A stretch of 64,000 bases of DNA from JAGQVA01 sp041391725 (GCA_041391725.1 JAWKNL010000002.1:419331-483330); one strand, 5' to 3'; shown: positions 1 to 9,692, counted from the first letter of the stretch. Translations and numbers: made by a program. Notes: a model not told the origin generated them from the letters alone.

Positions 1-145
1 CGGCTCTAATTTTCTCTGAATACACTTCATCTCTCCCTTGCATAACTTCAGTTTTAGTTCAATTAATAACCTGTTATGCGTCAAAAATATAAATTTAAAC
101 AAAACCTAACAAAAGGTTTTTCGTGTCGGACCGAAAAAAATCTTT

Positions 146-1351
146 TCATTGATCATTTTCCGGCAGTTTGATACCCGCTTGTTTGAGTTTTTCCTGTTCT
201 TTCTTACGTTGGGCTTCAAGTTCTTTCAGCATTTGTTTCTGGGCTTTTTTGCTGGCGGGATTGATTCTGTTGCCTCCGTTGTTGCCGTTTTCCATAGTTG
301 AAAACTGGTCGGCCACGTCCTGGCTTTCTGCCATCGCTTTTTTTCTTTCTTCGTCTATTTTTTGCTGATTGCGGCGGATTTCTTCCTGCTTTTTGCGGTT
401 TTCACTGCTGATATACTTTTCGGCCAGCGTCACATTCCGGTACCATTCAAAATAGCCTACTTTGGGATAAAAATACAGCGCGTCGTAGGAGCCATCGGCG
501 CCGGTTTCATATACATCCTGCAATTTCTGATCGCCCTGTTTGGGAGTTCCCATGTGGTCATAGACGATCATTTTTTTCTTTTTTCCGCCGTCCTGAACGT
601 AACTATAGTTGAGGCTGAAGGGGGCAAACTCCGAATATTTAAACAAAGCCCGGTATTTGGGGATCTGGTCGAAATAGAAAATATCAGCGCCAAACAGTAC
701 GCGGTTTTTATCTTTCGGGTCGAAGGAAAGCACGTCCACAATTTTATAATTGCTTTTTTCATCATTTCCATTCCATCCCAGAAGCAGGTAAACTTTGCTT
801 TTTACCTTTTTATTGCGGTAATCGAGCGCCTTAATGGTATAGGAGGGAAGGTAATCGGAGTATTTGGGCTGATAATACAAGGCACCCAGCCAGCTTCCGT
901 TGTCGAGGACACTGTTTTCTACCCCACGGGGAATGGTGCGAAGTTCTACCAGCGGGATGACCAAAAATTCCGTTTTTTCGTCTTCCTCATATTTGCGTTG
1001 TACCAGCCCGAAATAATAGTGGTATTGCTCCCCATAATACTCACTGTAGTTTTTGTCCACGATATGCCAGGTGAAAATGCGGAAGCTATGGTCTTCCGGC
1101 TCAAGAATGGATATGGTTTTGAGTGAGTCAAACGGGTAGTCAAAGCTTTCGGGCCGTTTGAGGGTTTCGATCAGCAGGGTAGAAAACCGCTTGTTCTGGC
1201 TGATTTTTACGGAAAGAGAGTCATTGGTAAGAATGTCGTCTGCCAGCGTTTTCAGCTCCTTTTCAATTTCGTGAAGCGGACGTTGCGAGAAAAGTGTGGT
1301 TGAAAGAAGGAGGAAAATGGCAGCGAGCCCAAATTTAGCGTACTTCGTCAT
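146..1351 (-). CDS. Secreted protein of unknown function, 401 aa
   Basis: I do not recognise a named family. The first 22 or so residues (basic MTKYAK, then a hydrophobic run ending TLFSQ) form a signal peptide, so the protein is exported, probably to the periplasm. The central part is rich in aromatic residues and beta-type segments. The last 90 residues are highly charged (runs of K, E, Q with a GNNGGN linker) and probably form a helix or coiled coil. It is a single gene read away from the toxin-antitoxin remnant. The start at 1351 directly precedes the signal peptide. The reading frame is intact, in contrast to the cassette at 2.2-7.8 kb. Confidence 0.75.
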   Translation of the reverse strand: MTKYAKFGLAAIFLLLSTTLFSQRPLHEIEKELKTLADDILTNDSLSVKISQNKRFSTLLIETLKRPESFDYPFDSLKTISILEPEDHSFRIFTWHIVDKNYSEYYGEQYHYYFGLVQRKYEEDEKTEFLVIPLVELRTIPRGVENSVLDNGSWLGALYYQPKYSDYLPSYTIKALDYRNKKVKSKVYLLLGWNGNDEKSNYKIVDVLSFDPKDKNRVLFGADIFYFDQIPKYRALFKYSEFAPFSLNYSYVQDGGKKKKMIVYDHMGTPKQGDQKLQDVYETGADGSYDALYFYPKVGYFEWYRNVTLAEKYISSENRKKQEEIRRNQQKIDEERKKAMAESQDVADQFSTMENGNNGGNRINPASKKAQKQMLKELEAQRKKEQEKLKQAGIKLPENDQ

Positions 1352-1484
1352 TTCTAATGTGTTTAGGGACGTGGGTAAATCTATGGGTAAAACGAATGAG
1401 AGCCAAGTCTATTTCATGAATTCATAATTCACGCATGCAGATTTGGTTACAGGGGATATCAAATGGAAGAAGTTCGCTACGATA

Positions 1485-1821
1485 TTATTGCCAAAGACAG
1501 GTAACCGGATATTGTTCAAATACAGCATTAACCGTTACAATAGGAATGGATTCAACTATGCTTTGGGAAATGATGATTCGATCAAATGGATCACGATGAT
1601 AGAAAGGCAATTGACTTACCTGTAAAGTATGTTTAAATGAAAGTGGTAGCAGCTCAAATCCATTGTCTTCTATGACATGCATTAGCTTTTTCCCATAGAG
1701 AGGCTATACTAACAAAACTCGTGTTTTCCGGATTCTCGATTAATTTTCGCGCTTTGTCTGAAAGTGAATCATGATCTTCACTAAACCAAATAAAAGTATG
1801 AGTGTCCAAAAGGAGATTCAT
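1485..1821 (-). pseudogene. Truncated VapC-type PIN toxin remnant
   Basis: The frame starting at 1821 begins MNLLLDTHTFIWF, the usual start of a PIN-domain ribonuclease toxin with its first acidic residue (D6). It runs to SIASLWEKAN and stops at TGA after about 55 codons. The C-terminal half continues in another frame (from about 1682 to 1485) with ELLPLSF, LPFYHRDPFDRIIISQS and PIVTVNAVFEQYPV, typical of the PIN C-terminus. Compared with intact family members about 25 residues in the middle are missing and the frame is shifted. This is best explained by an internal deletion. The ATG overlaps the antitoxin stop by 4 bp (ATGA), as in an intact toxin-antitoxin operon. The toxin should be inactive. 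Confidence 0.75.
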
Positions 1822-2024
1822 TCCATGTAATTTTTAAAATCTTCCAGGGGTTCATTAAAATCATCATGAATGATGAACGTTCCTTTCAGAAATCCGGCTT
1901 TTGGTGTTTTTCGGGATTTCTTCTGCTTTTTTTTGCTCAATAGGTACTCCAAAAAATCCATTACCTCTATTTTTAGATCATCTGAGAGTTGATTGATTTT
2001 GGTAAAGAGGGTTAAATCGCTCAT
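1818..2024 (-). CDS. DUF2281-type antitoxin, 68 aa
   Basis: This short acidic/basic protein begins MSDLTLFTKINQLSDDLKIEV and ends with DDFNEPLEDFKNYM. This is the pattern of DUF2281 antitoxins: an N-terminal helical pair, a basic KKKQKKSRK linker, then a GFLKGTFIIHDDF toxin-binding tail. It lies immediately upstream of, and overlaps by 4 bp, a VapC-like toxin that is broken. The antitoxin frame is intact, so the pair is a remnant that can no longer poison the cell. A start 9 nt further upstream (2033) is possible. I prefer the internal Met because it matches the usual family start. Confidence 0.7.
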   Translation of the reverse strand: MSDLTLFTKINQLSDDLKIEVMDFLEYLLSKKKQKKSRKTPKAGFLKGTFIIHDDFNEPLEDFKNYME

Positions 2025-2111
2025 AAAACACAAACTTAATTACCTTACGAATATTCCAAATATAACGATTTTCCTCATACAAACGAAAACCAGGGGACAA
2101 CAACTGAGCAC

Positions 2112-2158
2112 TACCGTATTTCTACGCAAAATAAAAAATGCGTAGAAATACGGTTGAT
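2112..2158. repeat. Hairpin element, left copy (identical to 7799-7845)
   Basis: A perfect inverted repeat has 16-bp arms at 2113-2128 (ACCGTATTTCTACGCA) and 2139-2154 around a 10-nt A-rich loop. The 47 bp from 2112 to 2158 recur exactly at 7799-7845. Weaker similarity continues about 30 bp to the right (shared CAGAACTT core). It sits just upstream of the first gene of the decayed cassette. It could act as a terminator or protein-binding site, or mark the edge of a duplicated or mobile unit; the sequence does not say which. Confidence 0.85.
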
Positions 2159-2218
2159 TAAGATCGGAAAGAAGCAGAACTTACGTTTGTTTGTTATAAC
2201 ACCTAAAAACCCAAATAC

Positions 2219-3174
2219 GATGCGAAGACTTCTTCCTTCTTCCTATCCTATTGCTAAGTGCTGATATGATAGCCCAAAGCACCTGGAGTTCGACCGGCTC
2301 GGGGGTAATCTATTACAACCCCATTGGCGGGGCGGAAAAAGTGGGGATCAACAACAACAATCCACAATATCTCTTAGACTTTGGGACTGCCTATCAGAGC
2401 AGAATGTTGTCGCTTTACACCAGCGGCAGCTCATTTTTACGGACTGGGCATGAGTGCGGGGATGCTTCGGTTTGAAATGCGGTGAACACGGCGCATAGTT
2501 TCAGTTTTTTTGCCGGAAGCAGCGAAATCTTCAAGATTCAGTCTCAGGGGCTACGCGCAGGTGCGGGGATCAGCAAGCTGGGCATGGGAACCGCCTATGG
2601 CAGCGGACTAAACTGGGGAACCGCCTATATTGGCTTTAACGCGACGCGGTCAGGCACAACCTGGACTTTTGACACCGACGGCAACAACGGTGGCGCGGTG
2701 ATCTGGTCGAGGCGTAGGGGGTGCGATTCAGTTTGCCTCCATCGCCAACAACGGCAGCGCGACGCAGACCAAAAGTGATGCGGAGGTATTTTCGAGCAGC
2801 AAAATGGTGATTCAAAACGATGGCAAAGTTTCCGTAGGTAATGTCAGCACGGCGAGCAATGATTACCTGCTGTTTGTGCAAAGGGGATTGCCACGGGCCG
2901 TGTATTTGTCAATAGCAGTTATGCCGACTATGTGTTTTTGCCGGGTTACCAACTGCCGTCCCTTGCGGCGGTAAAGAACCATATCCAGTGCACGGCCATC
3001 TGCCGGGCTGCCTTCGCAGGCAGAAATAGACGCCGCGGGCGGTTTTGAGGTGGGGCAGATCGCGGTGAAACAAATGGAAAAATCGGAGTGTACCTTTACG
3101 TGCTGCAACTGCACGACCGGATCGCAGAATTGGAAAATCAGCTACACAACACTTCAACGAGAGGCCATGAATAA
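2219..3174 (+). pseudogene. Secreted tail-fibre-like coiled-coil protein, frameshifted (cassette gene A)
   Basis: An N-terminal signal peptide is visible once the frame is shifted after the ATG at 2219 (ends LLLSADMIAQ). The body is a glycine/asparagine-rich beta repeat region (GGAEKVGINNNNPQYLLDFG, NDGKVSVGNVSTASNDYLLFV). The C-terminus has the common Bacteroidetes arrangement DYVFLPGYQLPSLAAVK, HGHLPGLPSQAEID, then a coiled coil with RIAELENQL, here readable only by switching frames. I count shifts near 2230, 2475, 2710, 2885, 2990, 3015 and 3085, each fixable by one or two bases. The stop (3172-3174) overlaps the ATG of the next gene. The family resembles phage tail-fibre or endosialidase-like C-termini, but a secreted structural protein is more likely here. 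Confidence 0.6.
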
Positions 3175-4033
3175 ATACGCATTGATTTTCTGCGGAGTGA
3201 TCTTTGTGCTCTGACCGCACTCCTCTCCCGGATGCAAATGCGACGATCCGACCAATCCGACGTGCCCGAACTACTGTGTCGACGAGACCAATCCCGAATG
3301 TCGAATTATAATAATCCTTGTTGGGATCAGACACCGGTGAGTGCGGATTTTCGGATCATTGAGAATGGGTCTTTTGCAACAACAAAGGTTTGGATACAGT
3401 TTTATTTTGATACTGTACGGGCCTCCAATCTGATTTTTGAAGTTTTGGATGAAAAACCCGGTCAGACTTATACCTGGCAAATCGGGGCAGGAGTATATGA
3501 TACGCCAAGGGTTTTCCCTCCAACTTCGCCCAGGCCCCCAAATTTGTGCCCATTGAGATCAAACTCATGGTTCAGGGTACACCTATTACAAATTGTTTTC
3601 CGGAAGATACCGGCACAGATACCATGGTACGAAAAGTGGTGTTTACGGATAAACACCGATGGATTGCTGATTATCATGGCTTTCTTAATGGAAATCCAGA
3701 AGATACCATTACCCTGAAAATTTACCCCGGCGATCCTTTCCTTGTTACACAAATGTATAATTTTAAAAGAGGCTGCGAAGATGTCCTCAATCAGAGTGCA
3801 ATTACTTACCAGTTACGATTTGTGGAGTACCTCTGCCTGTGATTATCCGAACGGTATTTTGACCTGGGATCGACAAAACAGGCGACAGGAATAAAATTCG
3901 CTGTGAATATACGTTGGATCGCCGCAACGAGCAGCCAAACATAGTAAAATACATTTTGAAGGAGAATGTTATAGAGGCACATGTATTTTTCTCTACAACT
4001 CTGTATAGCCCTGCCCCTTTCCAGGGGCAATAA
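3167..4033 (+). pseudogene. Lipoprotein, frameshifted (cassette gene B, paralogue of gene D)
   Basis: The start is MNKYALIFCGVIF. After a frame correction this continues LTALLSGCKCDDPTNP, a lipoprotein signal with the lipobox Cys, then a Cys-rich stretch (CPNYCVDE). The body reads PVSADFRI, YTWQIGAG and NCFPEDTGTDTM in successive frames and ends PAPFQGQ at 4033. At least four single-base shifts are needed (near 3212, 3232, 3298, 3525, 3830). It is clearly paralogous to the gene at 4397-5238, with near-identical first 45 codons and the same order of motifs. Its predicted place is the outer membrane or cell surface; the role is unknown. Confidence 0.65.
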
Positions 4034-4048
4034 TAAAAATTTACAAAA

Positions 4049-4383
4049 ATGAAATACCTATCTATATTTTTGCTGGCTTTCCTCTTAGGAAATCTGGTTA
4101 TGGGACAACCCTATTGCACCGATTCGGTGGGTATCTCCACTGACCCCCGCCCGGGAAAAGCTTATAATCTGGAACGCCCTGCGCTTGCCAATACCTTTGA
4201 TTGGATGAATGACTCGATTCAGCCAGTTCATCCTGTACGGCCCAACCTATAGCGGTACTACCTATTTTAATAGTCCGTATTATAGAACTGACAGTGGATA
4301 TGGGTTTTCTGGCAGCGGGTGTATATATTGTTGTGATGGACGCCGGCGGACAAAGACGGACGGTGCGGGTAGTGAAGGACTGA
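4049..4383 (+). pseudogene. Miniature T9SS protein, internally deleted (cassette gene C)
   Basis: The gene starts with a signal peptide (MKYLSIFLLAFLLGNLVMGQ). A short region follows that matches the start of gene E (ERPALANTFDW against ARPSLRNRFEW). After two frame changes it jumps directly to the last 28 or so residues of a T9SS sorting domain (FLAAGVYIVVMDAGGQRR). The final 80 bp are almost identical to the end of gene E at 7707-7790. It therefore looks like gene E with about 700 codons removed from the middle. It lies 15 bp after gene B and 13 bp before gene D, so the operon layout is kept. Confidence 0.65.
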
Positions 4384-4396
4384 AAATAAGAAAACC

Positions 4397-5238
4397 ATGA
4401 ATAGATACGCATTGATTTTCTGCGGAGTGATCTTTACTCCTGACTGCACTCCTCACCGGATGTAAATGCGACGATCCGACCAATCCGGCGTGCCCGAACT
4501 ACTGTGTCGATGAGGCCAATCCCGAATGTCCCAACTACAATCCTTGTTTAGATAAAAAACCAGTAAGTGCTGCTTTCGAAATACGGGAGGCTTTTTATCT
4601 TGGGTATCCGGCTGATTGGGAAACCTACGATACTGATACAGTTGTTACTGGACTGGTGGAATTTTATGCACTGGAAGCCGATGCCCAATATGAATGGCAT
4701 ATCGGAAGCGAGTGATCCGTACCCGGTCAGTCGCACGGGTGATTTCCCTCGGGAAATACAACCATAAGAGAAAGTTACCAAAAAACCAGATATAATGTGT
4801 TTTCCGGATGATGACGGGGTGGATAGTCTTGCCCGGACATTCTTTCAGAAAACCGGATGTAACTCCCTCCTCAATGGCCGCTATCGCGGGGTGATTTCCA
4901 CAGCTCCGCTAGATACATTTGAGGCGATCGTGAATCTTTGTTATTCGATTGACCCGATTAATCCTGCTTTTAATATCAAGCCTATTATCGCCGGGTTTGA
5001 ACAGGCTTGTGATACGCTTTTTGTTGATGGTAGCAAACTAACAGTTTGGGCTAATAGACAACTTCTGATTGGATCTGATGGTATTGATACAGGCGGTTTC
5101 TGCAAGTGCCTGCAGGGTTTAATGACCTTGAACCCCGATAATCTCGATTCACTACGGTTTGATTTTTACTGGCATCCGATCTGCCAGGTGAATGTGGGTA
5201 TTACTAAACAGTTCCGGGGAGTCCGGATTCATCCCTAA
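4397..5238 (+). pseudogene. Lipoprotein, frameshifted (cassette gene D, paralogue of gene B)
   Basis: The start is MNRYALIFCGVIF. With one base corrected near 4437 it reads LLTALLTGCKCDDPTNPACP, a lipoprotein signal with lipobox Cys and the same Cys-rich stretch as gene B. The next part (PVSAAFEIREAFYLGYP, EWHIGSE) runs in one frame to about 4710. The frame then changes before CFPDDDGVDSLARTFFQ. The last 147 codons (4795-5238) are open. Sites near 4437, 4712 and 4770 account for the breaks. It is closely followed (12 bp) by the large T9SS gene E. Lipoprotein D and cargo E probably formed a functional pair; this is inference from order and duplication. Confidence 0.65.
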
Positions 5239-5250
5239 ACATATAATCGT

Positions 5251-7790
5251 ATGAAAAGATATTTCTTTGGGTTAATAATTGCAGGGATGATGGTCTTGCT
5301 TTCTCTGCCATTTATGTTACACTCACAAGAGTGTATCGCCAATGACTCTACGATCGCGCAGGCCTGCTGTAATGGGCTTATCCGAACAGACTCTGCTGCG
5401 GCATTAAACAACGCACGCCCCAGTCTGCGCAACCGGTTTGAATGGCGTAATCCTATCTGGGATGTTTATATCCCGACTCCGGGAGGCGGATATACCTATA
5501 ATGGAACACAGCCACTGCAAATGGGAAACCCTTTTTTTACCCGAAACAACCAACTCAACCACATCAATTTTGCTACTTATCCCTCCAACTTCAGTGACCC
5601 CGACAGCCTGGATTTTCACCCACGGGATGGATGGGAATTATTGCACAAATATGATGGGTTTGACACACTGGGAACCAGTTATCTTTATGGGACTTCTGCT
5701 CCGGGGCGCGCAGGTCCTTATGTCATGCTTTATAACCGTTACACTGGACGACTGAGGATTCTGGCTTCGTTTCAGGGGATTAATCCAACAACTGACTTGA
5801 TGCAAACAGAACTTCGGTTTAAAACTATTGAAAACCTGTCTATCAAGCCCACTTCGCTTTTTATGAAGAATAAAAACATAGCACAACCTCTGAGCGAAAA
5901 AACTTCAGTTGAGCGAATTTCTACAGTGAGTCGTGCCACCAGTACTTCAGAGTTTTTTGCTGCGGAGTTTGACCTGGCTTATGATCCTTGTATATGCCTG
6001 AATTACTCTGAGATCCAGGTGGATTTTGGGGTCGTAGATACCTCGCTCGTAAATCTTTCCGGCAGGCTGATCGGAACCAGCCAGGTTATCAATACCAATG
6101 GCTCCAGTCCACTTCTTAACAATCAGGATTTTCTTACGACTGTCTATAAAAACGGATTGGATGTAGAGCCGGGACTGTTACTTATAAAAATATTGATGGT
6201 CTTATCGCAAAATATAAAACACCGCCCGGATTGTCTTCCTTTGAGCAAATTGCACTGGGAGTTGTGGGAAGTATTATTAAAACCGGAATAGGGGCAACTG
6301 ATAAATGGCTTACTCCGCTATTGATGGTGAAATCACCCAATACATCAAAGATATGGGGTTTGTGAATGATACGATACAGGGACTCCCGATAGTGCATTCA
6401 AGGTAAAACAAGGCCTGAAAATTATAGGAGATCAAACGGACAGGATATTGGTAGCAATGGGCTTAAAATCTTCTCCCAGCCGTCCGCCCAGTCCTTCTGT
6501 GATTGAGGCAGAAATGGAGATAACCGGTTCCATTCAAAACCTGGGTACGATCGGAGGCAACTCCTCTATTTTGCTCCGCACCCCGGGGAGTTTAGGTACA
6601 GATGGTACCTGAATCAACTTCTCCGTGGTTTTACTACCCCACCTACAATGAGCCGCTTGGTGTTTTTGCTCTTTCTGGACTCGCCACTTGTTAGAAAGAT
6701 GTCAGAGTCTCAACGTGGCTTATATCCGTATGAATTTGGTTATGAAGATCCTCCAGGTTCCCTTCTTTCCTATAATTCTTGGCTAGATGCTTATTCGAGG
6801 TACAGGTTTGAGGATATCGAATATGTTTTTAACCCGGCAGCAGAAGTGGATGATGAAAAAACCGTCATCCTGGCCGCTTTGGTCGTAAAAGGTTCTCCTG
6901 CAACCCGGATTGAAGAATATTATGACTATTTTCAGGATTTAAGCACATATTCTTACTTTCCTTCTTTTTCCCAATATTGATGGAGAAGAAGAATACTATG
7001 TTTCCCCATTTCTGACGCTGGAGTGTCTGAAAGATTATATTGTAGGGGATTTTTGAGCCTGGCTCACAGGTTTTTTCCGACTCATGATCCAATATGTTTT
7101 AAGGAAAATGTTTATGGCAAAGTCAATCAGGTATTTGAAATACTCACCCTATCCGGTTCGATTTACTTCGGCAGCTCTTCCACCTTATACTTATTTTCAA
7201 GATACGCTGATCGTCAACGGTTCAACGACTTTTAACCAGAACACCATACTAAAAGCGAGAAGTGTCATTATGGTTACAGGTGGGCTGACGCTTAATGCCG
7301 GAGTAACGCTTACTTTGGCTGCCGGCAGAGAGTCATTGTCAATCCCGAGGTATCTCTGCCTCCAGGAATCAATTTAGAAGTCGGGGTCAAATCCGTCCTG
7401 GGGTGTAACTATACAGACTTTGTTCAGGTTCCTGTAGATACTATCAAAGCATTTTGCAATTCAACCCGCTATAAGGCCAATCAACTGGCAAGCAGGGTAG
7501 CAGCGCCCGACAACCCTACGCAACCTGAAAAAAGGCCACCCCTCACCGCTTTCCCCAATCCTTTCACCGGCGAAATCACCCTGCGATTTGAACTGCTGCA
7601 AACAACAGAGGTTTCGATCACGCTCTACGACCTGCTGGGTCGCCCGGTGATGCCGATCCGCAAGTCTGAGCCGATGAAAGCCGGGCCGCAGGAACTGACG
7701 ATGGATATGAGTTTTCTGGCAGCGGGTGTATATATTGTTGTGATGGACGCCAACGGACAAAGGCGGACGGTGCGGATTGTGAAGGAATGA
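5251..7790 (+). pseudogene. Large T9SS-exported surface protein, frameshifted (cassette gene E)
   Basis: The signal peptide at 5251 (MKRYFFGLIIAGMMVLLSLP, cleavage after LHSQ) leads into about 310 open codons ending near 6175. The continuation is found in other frames: TPPGLSSFEQIALGVVGSIIK, then a stretch with GLKIIGDQTDRILVAMGL, then YPYEFGYEDPPGS, then the repeat DTLIVNGSTTFNQNTILKAR and LTLNAGVTLTLAAG that is common before T9SS tails. The end is a clear type A sorting domain: TAFPNPFTGEITLRF to VYIVVMDANGQRR. At least six shifts are needed. If repaired it would be about 845 residues. It should be a surface or secreted protein; I cannot assign an activity. Confidence 0.7.
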
Positions 7791-7798
7791 CCCAGCCT

Positions 7799-7845
7799 TA
7801 CCGTATTTCTACGCAAAATAAAAAATGCGTAGAAATACGGTTGAT
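7799..7845. repeat. Hairpin element, right copy (identical to 2112-2158)
   Basis: This is an exact second copy of the 47-bp hairpin at 2112-2158, with arms 7800-7815 and 7826-7841. It starts 9 bp after the stop of cassette gene E. The following 35 bp are a diverged match to the sequence after the left copy (both contain CAGAACTT at the same distance), so the duplicated unit was longer than the hairpin. The two copies are in the same orientation. Confidence 0.85.
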
Positions 7846-7946
7846 TGGGAATGCGAAATATCAGAACTTGCATTCGCTAACATGATCACACAGCAAATGC
7901 GACAGAATGATTAAATGCTATCGGGCATTACCATGATGTTCAATAT

Positions 7947-7976
7947 CGCCGCCTTCGTGCGGCGTTTTTATTTTTT
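7947..7976 (+). terminator. Rho-independent terminator after the surface-protein cassette
   Basis: CGCCGC (7947-7952), loop CTTCGT, GCGGCG (7959-7964), then a T-rich run to 7976. The T run is on the plus strand, so it ends transcription of the cassette. Its T tract overlaps the stop of the convergent symporter gene. Confidence 0.8.
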
Positions 7977-9692
7977 GGGACTGGCTGCCTGAATGATGCC
8001 TGCGGCTGCCGCAACGGCGAAACAGCCGATCAGGTTGTACCACAAAAATCCAATGTCGGGAATAATGGGAAAAAACTGCGGGAGAACATACAGTCCTACT
8101 ACCAGTATTTCTGCTATTACAGCTGCCAGAAATACTGCCGTGCCGCCAACTTTTTTCATGAAAAAGGCCACGACAAATATGCCTAGCAAAGTGCCGTAAA
8201 ACAGCGAGCCGAGGATATTCACTGCCTGAATCAGGTTGCCCATATTCCCTGCGAAAAGTGCAAAGCCGATGGCAAATGCCCCCCAACCGATCGTTGCCAG
8301 GCGCGAAGCACGGAGGTAGTTGCGCGATTCGGTATCGCCGTGAAACAGGCGTTTGTATATATCGACCACCGAAGTGGTCGCAAGCGAATTCAGTTCGGCA
8401 GAACTCGATGACATGGAAGCAGAAAGTATAACTGCCATCAGCAGCCCGATCAGGCCCGGTGGAAGATGATCCAGCACAAAGGTGAGAAATATTTTATCCA
8501 GGTCGTTGGTATTGGCCGCCGGATGGTTGGATTTGATCAGTTCAATCCCTTCCTGTCGTACCAGTCCGGCTTCGGCTTCCAGGTTGTGGATAGACGCTAA
8601 AGCTTCTGTCTCTCTGGTTTTGTTTCCGGATTGTTTTGCCTCAAGCATAATGCGTATCCACGCTTCTTTTTCCTGATTCAGGCTGTGGTATTTTTCTTCC
8701 GCCTCCAGATATTTTGTGCCCAGCGAATCTGACATCAGAATGGCTTCCTTTTCTTTATGGTTGAAGAAAAGGGGGCGGGGGTTAAACTGATAAAAAACAA
8801 ACATCATGGCCCCGATAAACAGGATGATAAATTGCATTGGAACCTTAAACATCCCGTTAAACAACAACCCGATCCGGCTTTCAGCCAGTGATTTGCCGCC
8901 CAGATACCGCTGCACTTGTGACTGATCCGTCCCAAAATAAGATAGCGCAAGGAAGGTTCCGCCAATCAGCCCTGACCAGATGTTGTAGCGGTCTTTGATA
9001 TCAAATTCTGCCCAGGAGGAAGGGCTGGTGATGATATTCATTTTCCCCATTTTCCCTGCCACAAACACAGCGTCGGAAAAGGAAATGTCAGGGGGGAGTT
9101 TTAGAACCATGACAACTCCGGCTACGATCATTCCTACCAATATGACCGCCATCTGCTGTTTTTGGGTATGACTGACGGCGCGATTTCCCCCAAAGGCTGT
9201 GTATATAAGTACCACAATCCCTATGGCTACGCAGGTGAAGTGGATTTCCCAGCCCAGGAGTGTCGCAAGAATGATTGCTGGTGCATAAATGGTCAGACCG
9301 GCGGCCATTCCCCTTGAAATCAGAAAAAGAAACGCTGCCAGCGATCTTGTTTTCAGGTCAAACCGCTGTTCCAGGTATTCATATGCAGTATAGACATTGA
9401 GCCTGTGAAATATAGGGATGGCAACAATGGAAATGATTACCATCGCAATCGGAACCCCGAAGTAAAACTGCACAAACCGCATTCCGTCGTTGAATGCCTG
9501 TCCGGGAGTGGAAAGAAAGGTAATAGCACTGGCCTGGGTAGCCATAATCGACAACCCGATGGTCCACCATTTCATGTCCTTGTCGGAGAGGAGGTAGCCC
9601 CGAATGTCCTGAATATTTCTGCTTTTGTAGATTCCGTAACCGACAATCAGAAATACGGTTCCGCACATTACCAGCCAGTCGATATAACTCAT
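7968..9692 (-). CDS. Sodium:solute symporter (SSS/SLC5 family), 574 aa
   Basis: This is an inner-membrane sodium-coupled transporter of the SSS family. About 13 hydrophobic segments are visible. The start MSYIDWLVMCGTVFLIVGYGIYKSR and the following SIMATQASAITFLSTPGQAF are typical of the first two helices. The protein has a hydrophilic insert of about 95 residues (roughly 305-400) rich in E, K and heptads (LEAEEKYHSLNQEKEAW), which probably forms a coiled coil; the transport helices resume after it. The start codon overlaps the stop of a 46-codon gene by 4 bp, and a PIG-L deacetylase lies upstream, so the three are likely one operon. The substrate cannot be read from sequence; a sugar or amino sugar released by the deacetylase is a guess. 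Confidence 0.9.
   Translation of the reverse strand: MSYIDWLVMCGTVFLIVGYGIYKSRNIQDIRGYLLSDKDMKWWTIGLSIMATQASAITFLSTPGQAFNDGMRFVQFYFGVPIAMVIISIVAIPIFHRLNVYTAYEYLEQRFDLKTRSLAAFLFLISRGMAAGLTIYAPAIILATLLGWEIHFTCVAIGIVVLIYTAFGGNRAVSHTQKQQMAVILVGMIVAGVVMVLKLPPDISFSDAVFVAGKMGKMNIITSPSSWAEFDIKDRYNIWSGLIGGTFLALSYFGTDQSQVQRYLGGKSLAESRIGLLFNGMFKVPMQFIILFIGAMMFVFYQFNPRPLFFNHKEKEAILMSDSLGTKYLEAEEKYHSLNQEKEAWIRIMLEAKQSGNKTRETEALASIHNLEAEAGLVRQEGIELIKSNHPAANTNDLDKIFLTFVLDHLPPGLIGLLMAVILSASMSSSSAELNSLATTSVVDIYKRLFHGDTESRNYLRASRLATIGWGAFAIGFALFAGNMGNLIQAVNILGSLFYGTLLGIFVVAFFMKKVGGTAVFLAAVIAEILVVGLYVLPQFFPIIPDIGFLWYNLIGCFAVAAAAGIIQAASPKK

Noticed and set aside
1..145. 3' end of a gene or promoter at the left edge
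   Set aside because: All frames are closed or very short; a weak TATTTTTG box on the minus strand could serve a gene outside the window but has no matching -33 element.
362..1126. 254-codon open frame on the plus strand
   Set aside because: It is antisense to the secreted 401-aa protein, which has a signal peptide and sensible composition; the plus-strand product has no recognisable domain.
2219..3174. Prophage tail-fibre gene
   Set aside because: The C-terminal motif is shared with phage fibres but is common in secreted Bacteroidetes proteins; no other phage genes are present and the protein has a signal peptide.
2112..7845. Insertion sequence or composite transposon
   Set aside because: No transposase or integrase is encoded between the hairpins, and I saw no target-site duplication.
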